A stretch of 64,000 bases of DNA. It comes from Malurus cyaneus samueli. Taxonomy: Eukaryota; Chordata; Aves; Passeriformes; Maluridae. The stretch lies in contig CM019230.1 of NCBI GenBank assembly GCA_009741485.1, forward strand, positions 9,820,074-9,884,073, given 5' to 3'. The notes under the pieces are model-generated. The model did no database searches. It saw nothing but the letters and a program-made list of their open reading frames with translations, and was not told where the DNA came from. The position numbers and the translations under genes were made by a program. Shown here one piece after another: positions 23,261 to 34,785 of the stretch. Position 1 is the stretch's first letter; the number at the start of each line of letters is the position of its first letter.

Positions 23261-24942
23261 AACTTTAAACAACCAGGAATTGCAGAAAATCCAACACATT
23301 GTGGATATACAACAGGATCTCACACATTTGCCAGGCTTACCTGCCAGCAAAAGAGTGGTGCCATGAGCTAATTTTGTGGTGTGGACATTTGAGTATTATC
23401 TGTTACTGCTCTGTATTAGACAAAGTGCAGCTATTACGATACCTGAGGAGCTCAAGAAGCGCATAGAAAGATGCCTGAGGTACCTTTAAGCTCCCCAGAA
23501 GACAAGAGAAAGTGAGTAGCAAAATCTCCCGTATCTTCATCATTCCTCTTAACACAATATCTGATGTTACTTTCCCAGCTGGAGAGACGCCACTGATGTA
23601 TTTCCTTTTTAGTGTGAAAGAAGGTGTTGGTGCTGCTGTGGCTCAAAGTCTGCCTTTCAGAGGAATGCTCTGAAGGGCAGAAGGCATCTCACAGGAAGCA
23701 GCATATTGGAAAACCAGAGCACCATAGCTAAAAAAACCCCTGAAACCAGAGCACTGGTTTCCATGACAGAAAATTATATGAGACTTGCAGAACATTAGTA
23801 TTAGAGGAAATTGAGAGCCTTTTGTAACACGTGATTCACTGAAGCCTTTCAAAGAATATTTGCAAAGTCTCCAATGGTGATTTCTGACTGGCTGCCAAAG
23901 GGAGAGGGCAGCAGAGCATGAGAAGTCTGATGGGACTGTGATGGGGAGGTGGTGGGGTGGGAGGAAGCCATCAAAATGCCACTTGTCACCTCAGCTAGGC
24001 TCTGCTGCCTAAGCCCTGTGGGTGCTGCAGCAGGAAAGGAATCCAGAGCTGGAAGGGAAAACAGAGCCTCCAAGTAGGTTCTGCATCATGGTTTGCACGG
24101 CTCAGCCAGCAAACCCTGGCACAGGAGGGCAGCCATACTTGGACCTGTGTCACCTGTCGGTCCTTGTGCTGTACAGGGACCATTGCCTGGCTCCACAGCT
24201 CAGCTTCCTGATAGATTGTTTAAAGAGGGAGATTTTTAAAAGCTACATTTCTTCAAAGGATTAATTTGTCTTTTGATGCGGTGAACACTGACGAATGCTG
24301 CTTTCCCTATCAGATTCAAGCACACACCATTTTAGAAGTTAATAAACCCATTTGCTGCCAAATAACTGAGGCTTTTTTTCTTTTCAATTTCACTCTGTCA
24401 GGATGATAAGAGGTTTAATGTCTCCATGGCTCTCCTTCTGCTTTAAGTAGCTGAATCAGGTGTAACTATCAATGCAGAGCGCAGCACTTTTTCCCTGTTA
24501 TGCAGCCATTATTTCCATTTCCTTAACGTCATCTTCTCCCCAGCTCATGCTGACTACAGCAACCATGTTGCTGTTACTATTTGTGGTCTAAAGGATGATA
24601 GTCTCACTTGCTATGGCCTCTGGTGAGCTGAGAGGACGGTCTGAACCATGAGAGCTTGTTTATCATCTCACAGGATGCAGTGTTCTCACTGAGCAAGGAC
24701 AATGTGGTATGAGGAGCACTCTCCTGCTCCCTGAAATGTGGTAGAGTTTTGGAGGAATGTTTTGGCATAAGGAACCTGCTGTCCTCACTTAGTACCAAAA
24801 ATAGTAACAAGTCAGTATTTGTGCCCTGTGGAACATTTCATCTTACACATATGACAAGAGAGGTTCTGTGGACATCTTGGATGCTTCTGGCAATGGTAGA
24901 GGACCAGCACCTGGAGGATTTCAGCCTCCAGGAAAGAGACAT
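23261..24942. other. unique non-coding DNA
   Basis: No gene, RNA or repeat recognised. Confidence 0.5.
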
Positions 24943-25405
24943 GGAATCATTTAGGTTGGAAAAGATGTTTAAGATCATTGAATACAACCATTGACCCAGC
25001 ATTGCAAAGTCCACCACTAAACCATGTCCCCAAGTGCCACATTTAAATGCTTTTTGATCACTTCCAGGAATGGTGATTGCACCACTGCCCTGGGCAGCCG
25101 GAGCCAGTGTCTGACCACTCTTTCAGTGTGGAAAAAAATTCCCTATTGTCCAATTTAAGCATCCCCTGGCACAGCTCAAGGCTGTTTCCTCTTGTCCTGA
25201 CCCTTGTTCTGTGGGAGCAGACCCCCACCGCCACCTGGCTGCACCCTCCTGTCAGGGAATTATGGAGTGCAGGAAGGTTCCTCCTGAGCCCCTTTTTCTT
25301 CAGGCTGAGTCCACCCAGCTCCTTCAGGTGCTCCTCATAAGACTTGTGTTCCTGACCCTTCAACAGCTGCCCTTGCTTAGACACATTCCAGCACCTGAAG
25401 TAGTC
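24943..25405 (-). mobile_element. CR1 LINE 3' fragment, longer copy
   Basis: Reverse-orientation CR1 of about 460 bp. It starts with 'tggaatcatttaggttgg' and keeps 'ttccaggaatggtgattgca', 'ccactgccctgggcagcc' and 'ctcaaggctgtttcctcttg'. It continues to 'ctcctcataagacttgtgttc' and 'ccttgcttagacacattcca'. This reaches further into the 3' UTR than the other copies in the window, with relatively few indels. Confidence 0.9.
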
Positions 25406-27969
25406 CAAGGAATTTACAGGGCTAGTAGAAAACAGCTATGAAATTACTGTCTGTTCTGTGTGTGCTTGTGCCACTGCTCTAAACTCTGTTGTATGAGAAG
25501 ACTTGGCCCTGCAAAGCACCATGTAATCCCTCTGGTATGGAGTAAGAGAATTTTTTGCTTCTCAGGCTTCAAAAAAGACAAAGAACAAACTTAAAATTAA
25601 TATATTTATTTAGGGAAGAATTTTCTCATATTTGTGCTAGCAAAACATGCAAGCATCATCTGAGTCAAAGACGAAAAGCTCGTTGGGGCCTAAACCATGG
25701 ATCAACTAAGTCAAGAGAAAATTTTCCATTGATTTTCCTGGGCTTTGCATCAGCCTCCAAGAGTAAAAAAATGTAATTAATAAGATGAGTCCAAGGGAAA
25801 AAAGATATGGTTGGAGGCAAGAAAAGGTTTATGACCAAGGGCTGTAAAACTTGACTGTCTTTTCACCACAAATGTTCAGTAACTTTAGACCATAACCTGG
25901 CATCTGGATACAGCATCTTCCCAGACAGCAAAATCGCAGCTCCCCAAGTCTATGATTCCCTGTTTCCCCTTGTCAGTTTTGTTCCAGCACGACTTTCTCA
26001 GTTTTCATCAGATGCATGCAATGATTCCAGAAGCAGTAAGCTCGTTTTGTATGGTCTGGGGTTTTTATTTCCCCTAATTCAGAGTTTTGAGGCCATTTCA
26101 GTTGTCTGCAACAAGATCACAGCCAGGCACTCGGTGCAGCAAGGTCGAGTTGAATCATAATCAAAATCTGTTCTCTTCATTTGAATGCATCAATGCTTAC
26201 ACCAGGAGATTTTGACTGTAAAATATACGGTCTTTTTTATCCTTGAACTAATTTTAATCTTTCTTTCTCACTTGTCACTTTGTTGTTCACAAAGCTTGCT
26301 TTTATTGCTGAGGTTTTCAGCAGAATGCATTAAAGTGAAGGGAGATAACAAGACATAATATCCCTCTTTATCACAAAATGAATAAGTAAAAGAACAACCC
26401 TTCCACTTAGGTGTTGCAGATATAATTGAATGTTCATTTGAAAACTCTTTGATCAATGTAACTTGTTAAACTTTTCGCTTTTGTCTCAAATGTAACTTCT
26501 TGTCTTTTCATGTCGAATGAGAAGCTGTTACTCAGTTCAGCTTTATCTCCAAGTGATTAGTGGGTTTTTTTGGGGGATGGTTTCTCCCTTGTGGGACTTC
26601 ATAGCATTAGGTAAATCCTAACCTGCCTGAGGGAAAAAGGCTGGCACTGTCAATGGGTGAGAAGTGGCATTTTGGCTGCCTTGCTGGTGTTATCATTGCC
26701 ATTTTGACAGCAGTAGAATATAACCCACATTTATTACACAAACTCTGTATTGCCCAAGCACAAAGACATAAAAGCACACTTGCCTCCAGATCTTGGCAGG
26801 TTTACCAGGAACTAAATATTTATCCTGACACATCAAAGTCTGACAATAAAAAGACTTTGTATAATACAAAATGAATACACACTTCTTTATCGGGAGGTCA
26901 AGGCATTACCAGGAGGGGACAAACTGTGGGTTCATTGTACACTCTTGCTTTGGCCATAGGGACATTCACCAGAGGAAGGAGGAAGAAACTTGGAGTAGAT
27001 AAATTAATGCTCTGTTTAAGCAGATTGTTAAATAAAATGTCTGTCAAGGCAGCTAAAGACATTTCAAGATTGATTTTTAATCACTTCATTATTCAGGAGC
27101 TCTCCAGTTTGCCCCAGATAAACTCAAAACTAGAGAAACACCCAAAATAATGACTGAAGAGAACAAATTCCTGGCACTCAGGGCCTCAAGCCCAGCTCTA
27201 CTATGCACTAAAGAAAACTGATCTCTTTCAGCATCACTGGAACCTCTAGGAGCTACTGGATGCATTTTGGAAATAACCTCCTCATGGCTGAATTTTGTGC
27301 AATGATCCTTTTTGGATTCATGATTTCTTTTACTAACAGCTTGATTTTTCTCCTCTATCCCTATTTACCCCCCCTTTCTTTCCATGTTCCCTTGTGTTCT
27401 TTAGCATTCTACGTTAAAAATACGTGCCTACTTATTTTAAACCTCTACAGAACAATCCAAAAAGTTATGCTGAATAAAAATCTCCAAAACTAGATTATTT
27501 GGAGTTTGGAATAAATCGGGTTTTGAATATAAATAGAAAACTTTAGCACCTTTCAAGAGTCCCATGTGTAAATACTCACGTGGAGAGAAAAAACAACTTG
27601 CAGAGTTTACATGCGGAGTGCCGATTGGGTGACAAATTCTTACACCTTTCGCACTGCAATCTGACTCCAAAATCACAATCTTCTCTGACAAAAACACTGA
27701 TCTCTACTTCATCTGTATTTTTAGAAAGTGGTTCAATGTTCAGGAAGGATCCCTTTCATCCTTGGAGCTGGAGATGGGACGCTTTCATGGCTCAGTGCTG
27801 CCTTGCCCATATTAATCCTCCTTTTGATGAGTAGCTCTGCTCGGAGGATGATAACTTATTGAAGAAAAGAATTCACCTTTGTTTCTTTCTGGTGTAAAAC
27901 CAAACCTTTGTGAGAGGCCTGCAGTGGGAGGTGGGTGGTGAAATCGCTGCATTCAAATCAGAACAAGAA
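25406..27969. other. unique non-coding DNA
   Basis: AT-rich sequence without a recognisable gene or repeat. Confidence 0.5.
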
Positions 27970-28195
27970 ACACAGAATGGTTTGTGTTGGAAGGAACCTT
28001 AAAGCTCATCCGATTCCACCCACTGGCATGGGCAGAGGCACTTTCCACTAGACCAGGTTGCTGCAAGACCCATCCAGTCCTGGCCTTCCAGGGATTGGGC
28101 AGCCACAGCTTCTCTGGACAACCTGTGTCACAGAGAAGATTTTCTTCCCTATATCTGACCTAAATTTCCCTTCTTTCAGTTTGGATTCTCAGTTT
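27970..28195 (-). mobile_element. CR1 LINE 3' end fragment
   Basis: Reverse-orientation CR1. 'cacagaatggtttgtgttgg' is followed by 'aaggaaccttaaagctcatc', 'tagaccaggttgctgcaag', 'ccttccagggattgggcag' and 'acctaaatttcccttctttc'. The complete 3' end is present and the 5' part is truncated. Confidence 0.9.
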
Positions 28196-31100
28196 GTATT
28201 TTCTTAGAATACTTCATAAAAAATAGTTTCCTTTGACGTCCTACTATTTCAGGATATGGTATTTTGGCTCAAAGCTTTTTTGCTTAAGACTTTTGCCCAC
28301 AAAAAGGAGGCCTAATGAGTTACAAGGTTTTCAAAACCCACATGATAAAAACTGTGATTCAATTCATTAATGGAGTTTCTCTCTTTTGTATGTTCTTAGA
28401 AGGAGCAAATCAACAGGAGTAATTTACAAAAGTGATTGAGTAACTCATAGAATTACAGCATATGGTGAGTCTGACAGATTATATTGTTTGGAATAAATTT
28501 TCCTAAAGGAAAGTTTTGCTTCATGTGTATGTCAAGAGAAGTTTGGGGGGTCCTTACTCTGGATTGTCCTCTAGTTTATGCAGGCAAACAAGGTTTGAGT
28601 CAAAACTTGGCAAGGTCAGGGGAAACTGGTGGAGTCCCACTGCGTTTCTGTGCAGTGAAGAGCATTTTCTTGCTCAAAGCATCACAGAACTATTTTCAAG
28701 ACAGAGAGTTTGAAAGCTGGCTGCCAATATTTAGATTTACAAATAGGACTTTTGTTCAGTGGTTCATGATTTACATGGGATGGATCATGTTTTCTAACAC
28801 GGCCCCAGTCACATGTGGTATATCTGAAAACACAAGCAGTTATTTGACAGTTTCCTTACTACATTTGTAACGAAGCCAATGCTGGCACTAAGTCTTCAAT
28901 AGCTTTTCTTTTCAGAAATACTCGCACTTTCACACAATTAATGGTATTCCTAAGGCGAGTACAAAAGTAAGGACAGGGAGTTTTTATATCTGGAACTGGC
29001 TGATGTGGGCTTCAGTTTGCTTTTATAGCTTCAGTCTAGAGCAGGGATAGGGGTCTTTACCACTTGAATTCTCTAACATTCAATTTGTTAATGCCCACAG
29101 AGTGAGATACAAGCAGGTCCTGGAAATGAGGGCTGCTAACAGGGCATTTCTGTGCAGCCCTCCCTGGAAACCCACACTCCCACCTCCCTTCTGCACAAGA
29201 CTGCTGGGGCATGATCCACAGATTATTTCCAGCACACACCTATTCAGGTGAGTGCCTTGGTCAGTATAATATGTGCCTGTTCCAAGGATGTCACCCAGCA
29301 ATAGTTTTTCCACTGTAACAGTTTTAGAGAAAAAACAGGGTTCTTCCTAATCACCAGTTTAGAACTGCTAGCGGTTCATCCTCTGTTTGCACCCCTAGGC
29401 AGCAAAGGGAACAAAGACAGCAAAGCAATCCTACAGGAGCAGTTGCTATTGCTATGGAAGGAAAGACAAGTTGTGGTGATGGAGAGGAGCATCCGAGACT
29501 ATTAAATTGTGTTATTCCTAGCTTGCCTCCTCTTTTCATGGCTGTACTTATCTTTACAGAGACAGTCACTCTTCAGGTTTGTAAGGACCATACTTGTGAA
29601 GCCAAGAGCTTGTTTATGGTTTCTGCAGCGTCACTGACACAAACTCGGACCACACTCTGGAAAGCAGAAATGGTGCTGGTTTGTGCCATTCTCACTTATT
29701 TCTTCTTAAAAGGAGAGCACAGAAAATGCCATCAAGTGTGGCTGCCAGAGAAGCAGATGTCTCAGGCAGCTGCCAGGCAAGTCCTCAATCATGTATTGTC
29801 CTTAGAACAATCTTCAAAATCTCTTTTAGCCCCAACTCTTGTTCCTTGAAGACAAACAACTATCACATGAGTTGAAGCCTCTTCCTAGAGAGGATGATCA
29901 GCATCTAGGACATCATCTTGGTCTACTCAGCTTTTAAAACAGCCACAAAAAGCTCCTGTCACCACAGAACACACAAAGTAACTGAGGTGACATTAGGGAA
30001 TGGAATTGGCAGCGTGACTAAGGGCTGGCCTGACCCTGCAAATATGTAACTTCTTTCCTGAAGAGGATGCATTACCAGAATTCTGCCTCAAAATATTTCA
30101 GCCCCTTTGCATCTTCTTCCTGGGTCTTGAAGAGCATGAAGGAGTGAGCTGGCTTTGGGAAGAAACCAAAAGCATTTCTGCCTTCAGAGAATAATTTGTA
30201 CAGCAACTTTCCTGCAGCGAAACGCCACATTTCATGAAATTCTACTCAGCTGTTCCCTTGTGGCTGCACAAATATCACATGAATTCAGAGAAGGGGATTT
30301 AAAAACCAAAACAAATCATTCCAGACCTCATTTCAGCAGTCACTCCTTTGCATAAACAACTGTCACATATATTAGTTGTCTGAATGGCTCTGAAATCTCA
30401 GCTTTAGACACCTGCCATAGTCTTGAGTTAGTATGTAACAAAACTCCAGATGTGCCTTCCCAAACCACAGTGCCATTCCACTGAGAGATTGGGGATTTCT
30501 GCCCAGGTGGCTGCAGAAACCCCAGCATTGCGATGAGCAGCCCCTCTGCCACCACGGCAGAGAGAAATCAGACTGGGACAACCAGTGCTCCATGCCATAA
30601 CAAATACAGCTATACAGTCCTCTGCCCTGACTCTGGGCAAAGTTCAAGTTAGCAATCAGTCCAGCTCCTTGGGTTTCTTCTGTTGTGAGTGTCTCCAGTG
30701 CTACTAATGCCAAAAGGAAATCCGGTTTAGCCTGACTGTCAAAGTCAGTTCCAGCTGAGCAGGGAGTAGGTCTGGGAGAGCATCATGGCTGTGTTTATCC
30801 AGGGTTCTGGCTAACTAGGGGGCAAGTGACCTTGCTCTCATTTTGCTGGTGGAAGCAGAAGTGACCTGACAAAGGCACTGGGCAAACCATGGATCCCAGT
30901 CCATGGGGTGCAGTCCTTTTGATGAGTGCAAGAGAAAAACTCCAGCTGTAGCCCCTGTACAGATGTTCCTCCAACTCTGTACTGAAGGTCCTTGTGGAGC
31001 ACATGTTCAGCAGCCAGTCACAGGCCCTGGGAATCTGTTCAGGATCCATCAGCTGCACAGACATGAGTGGTTTTGGAAAAGAATTAATTTTTCCCTGATG

Positions 31101-32904
31101 ATGTTTTTCTCCTTCCCTGATCAGGACTGGAGCTGAGTGGCCCAGGAGCAGGACCACCTTTGAATCCAGGATCTGAAGTGGTCTGCTGTGCATCACCACA
31201 ACTCCCAGATTGTGCCCCAGGAAGGTACATCCAGTGAGGGATGAGTCTGTGCCTTGACAGCTGCCAGTCAGAGGCACAAGCTGTCGCAGTCTATACTGAA
31301 CGAGGAGTATGGACTGCTGAAAATGTCATGTCTGTTTGCTCTCCTGAATGGCAGCCTTGTTACCTATGGCAAGAGGTGCTGTGAGACACCAGCAGGCCCC
31401 TGAGACAGCAGATCATGGCACCAGAGATCCAGGAGGCAGCAGTCGGAGAACTGCAAAGGTAAAATAAATGCAACAGTTTTTTGAGTTAATTGATCACTAG
31501 GCAATGTTATCCAAAAGCTCAAGTAAACACTCTGGCACAAGCAGTATTTTGACAAAGAAATTGCTAAAAATACCCCAAACTGGAGTTCAACGGTGAGTTC
31601 ATCACAGAAGCAGCACCCTGGTGAAAGACTAGGATGTTGTATTCACAGTGTCATGGTCCATCGAGTGTCACAGGCTGCCACACACTCCACTTTCCTTTCT
31701 GTGAATGCAGCACTCATGAATAACACTAATTTGAAGGCATTTCTGACACAATCTCTGGCACAAATGGGGCTTACTTCTGCATCCCACCAGAATGCCTGTA
31801 TCTGGGCTCAGGGAGACATCATGAGATCTCAGACTGTCTCCAGAGGTTTGAGTCCGGTTTTTATGCTAAGAGCATCATGTTCTAACTAATAAGAGAGAAG
31901 GATGACTAGTGCAGTTTTGAGGCTGGTAACTTCTTTACAGGCAGGAAGAATTACTGAGAAATGAACAGGTTGGACACGTCAGAGACAGCAAGAACTTCCT
32001 GACTTTGTTAGTGCTAATGTGTATTACAGATCTTTACCCGGAAGATGGGTTATTATAGCCCATCTTGTGACACGAAGGAGAGCTGTGAAAGTATGAGTCC
32101 TATTCAGTGTATTAAACAAATCCTTTTTCAGATAATAGTATTCAAGTATCTCAAAAATGAAATACCGGAAAGAAAAATCAGTTTGGGTCATTTTTCCCAA
32201 CCTGAAATGATTTTGTTAAAAGAAGCACACATGAAAGTTAATTTATTTTTTTAAAACCTTTATCAAATGAAGTTTGGTGTATTTAGTTTCCAATGGAATG
32301 TTTTAGCTTTATCTCTTGTTTTGGCCAGAGTTATTTTTTGACAAATCTGGTGCAACTTGTTAGGGACATGGTTTTGGTTTAAATCTGCCTTAACCAGCAA
32401 ATTTCAGATTAAATATATGGCTCGACCAATGAGCAGCAAGGTGATTGTTCTTGGGTGTGAGCAGCTCAACACCCTGTGAGCTCGACACCCCATCAGTGCA
32501 GCTCCAGGGCCAGGTAGTTCGGGTACCCTCATGCTTTCCATGTGAAATGTGCACCACAGGAATGATTTTTGTCCAGGCAAAAGAATCATCAGTTCAACGA
32601 CCTCTTTGTAGGAACTCTTTCCAAATCAAGCTTTCTTCTTCAAGGTTTGCCAACTCTCAGTAGCATTTGGTTTCACAGGCTGCTGATTTTAAGTACATGT
32701 GTTTCTTAACTGCCCAGTTCCATCAAGATCTGGCAACTAGAAATAACAGGAAGGTGCTTCAAGTGTTTCTCTAGTTGATCATAAGCACAGACAAATGATG
32801 AAGGAAAGAGGAAGAGATATTTGCAGGAGTTGTAGGTCAATGGGATTTTAGCCCACATGTAAGCAATGGGATGTCTCTGCATGGAACCAATGAGGTTTCA
32901 GCTT
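28196..32904. other. unique non-coding DNA
   Basis: No gene or repeat recognised in 4.7 kb. A 160-codon minus-strand frame at 30795-31277 is the longest. It shows no domain, signal peptide or family resemblance, and I treat it as chance. Confidence 0.5.
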
Positions 32905-32905
32905 A

Positions 32906-33690
32906 GAATCATAGAATAGAATGACGGAATAGTGATTCCATCTCTCTCCAATTTAGACAAAAGGGTGTCATGGGTGACATCCTTTGTCCACTGATGGAGT
33001 TATTCCATCATAGAAGGCCACTGGGTTGGTCAGGCAACACTTGCCCTTGCTGAAGCCATGCTAGCTGTTCTGAATCACCCCTCTGCCCTCAAATGTGCCT
33101 CAGCAAAATTTCCAGGAGGGTCTCCTCCATGATCTTCCCTGGCACAAAGATCGGGCTGGCAGGGCGGTGATTCCCAGGGTCCTCCTTTCTACCTTTTTTA
33201 AGATGGGTGCAATGTTTCCCCTTTGCCAATTACCTGGGGACTTACCCTAACTGATTTATCAAATATCCCAAAGAGTGCCTTGGCAACTCCATCAGCCAAT
33301 TCCTTCAGGACTCTGGAATGCATCTCATGGAGTCCCATATAATTACGTACATTCAGGTTTGTCAGGTGGTCATGAACCTGATCTTCACTTACAGTGGGAA
33401 GGACTTTATTCCCCCAGTCTTCATCCTGCTGTCCATCCACTCCAGAGGTGTGGGAAGGGAGATCACAAGTGAAGATTGAGGCAAAAAAAAGAATTGCTCA
33501 GCCTTCTCTTCATCCCTGGTTTTCCAGACCAGCATATAGAGGGTGCACCTTTTCTGACCTTCCTTTTCTGGCTGTCATACCTGTAGGAGCCCTTCTTTTA
33601 TTGTTTCTATTCCTTGCCAAGTTCAGCTCCACCTTCACCTTGACCTTCCTCACCCCATCCCTACACAGCTGAATTTTATCCACTGTTTTT
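32906..33690 (-). pseudogene. CR1 LINE fragment with ORF2 reverse transcriptase remnant
   Basis: Reverse-orientation CR1 that keeps protein-coding sequence. On the minus strand, 33198-33440 reads LPTVSEDQVHDHLTNLNV, then a MGLHEMHSRVLKELAD stretch and a KALFGIFDKS stretch. This is the linker and first part of the reverse transcriptase domain of CR1 ORF2, the protein that copies the LINE RNA at a nicked target. The reading continues with frame breaks towards 32990, in DNA complementary to the RT core ('gccatgctagctg', 'ttccaggagggtctcctcc'). A short ATTCTATG-like piece at 32906-32935 may be the element's 3' end brought close by an internal deletion. Too many frameshifts remain for activity. 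Confidence 0.85.
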
Positions 33691-34572
33691 GAGCATCCAC
33701 CTGCTGAGATGGCAACACATCCAGAAACAACCAGAGCTCAAACAACTCAAAACGTAACACAAAATGTGCTTTGATTTGGACAAAGCCTTCACATCATCCC
33801 TTGACGCCTGAGCTGCCAAGGCAGCCTTTCTTCCGAACTCAAATACAGTGAAAAATATTTAAGAAAATTAAAACAGAAAGGTTCAAGGAAAAAAACTCTT
33901 TCTGACTACTGAAGTAAAAGTTTTAAGTTAACCAAATACAAATGCACGGATAGATTAATGTCAGCTAATGGTTTGTTTCAAAGGCTGCTGAAATCAAAGT
34001 CAACCTCCTCTTTGATCTTGCTGCTTTCACTAGGTCCAGTTGCATACTTACAAATCACATACTATAACAAAACATGTTTCACACCACACCTCCACCCATA
34101 TGAAAGAAACCTATGTCTGGAAAGACTTCTTTTATTTTTGATGCTATTATATTAAAGTTCTTCTGTAGACTTTATTATGCAAATCTGAGTTGGGGAGTTT
34201 ACCTGCAGAGGAAGAACATTGATGCTCCTTTAAGCTGCTCCCTTCACCTAGCTGAAGAATCATATGTATTATACATGTACTGCTATACTACCTGCTCCCT
34301 GGAGCTGACCATTATATCCACTCCTTTTATACCTCTTACCAATCAATATCTTATAGATAAACCCTCTTGCCCAGTGTTTGCAATTGCAAAATCTTGCCAA
34401 GTTGCATTTACTTACTGAGGGAGTCACATAAGAATCATCTGCATTTAACATCTATTGCCATGCTACCCGTTTTTGAATTGTTGCTGTATTTTGACGTAAA
34501 TAAGATAAATCAGAAGTGTAGCAGTGGTTTGAGGAACACAACTGAAGCAGCCTGAACAGTTTGCCAAACAAA
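33691..34572. other. unique non-coding DNA
   Basis: AT-rich, no gene or repeat recognised. Confidence 0.5.
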
Positions 34573-34785
34573 AAATCACAGGATCATTGGAAAAGACCTC
34601 CATCATCATCAAGTCTAACCTGTGGCCAATGCCCACCTTGTTCAACCAGCAGTGAGTGTCACATCCAGTCATTCCTTGGACAATTCCAGGAATGGGGACT
34701 CTACCACCTCCCCGGGCAGCCCCTTCCAATGCCTGACCACCCTTTGAGTGAAGAATTTCTTCCTGATGTCGAACCTAACGTTCAC
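34573..34785 (-). mobile_element. CR1 LINE 3' end fragment
   Basis: Reverse-orientation CR1. 'tcacaggatcattggaaaag' is followed by 'acctccatcatcatcaagtc', 'ttccaggaatggggactcta', 'ccaccctttgagtgaagaat' and 'ttcttcctgatgtc'. The tail and roughly 200 bp of 3' UTR are present. Confidence 0.9.

Noticed and set aside
30795..31277. 160-codon minus-strand frame as a gene
   Set aside because: No domain, signal, membrane segment or family resemblance. It reads like a chance frame in unique sequence.
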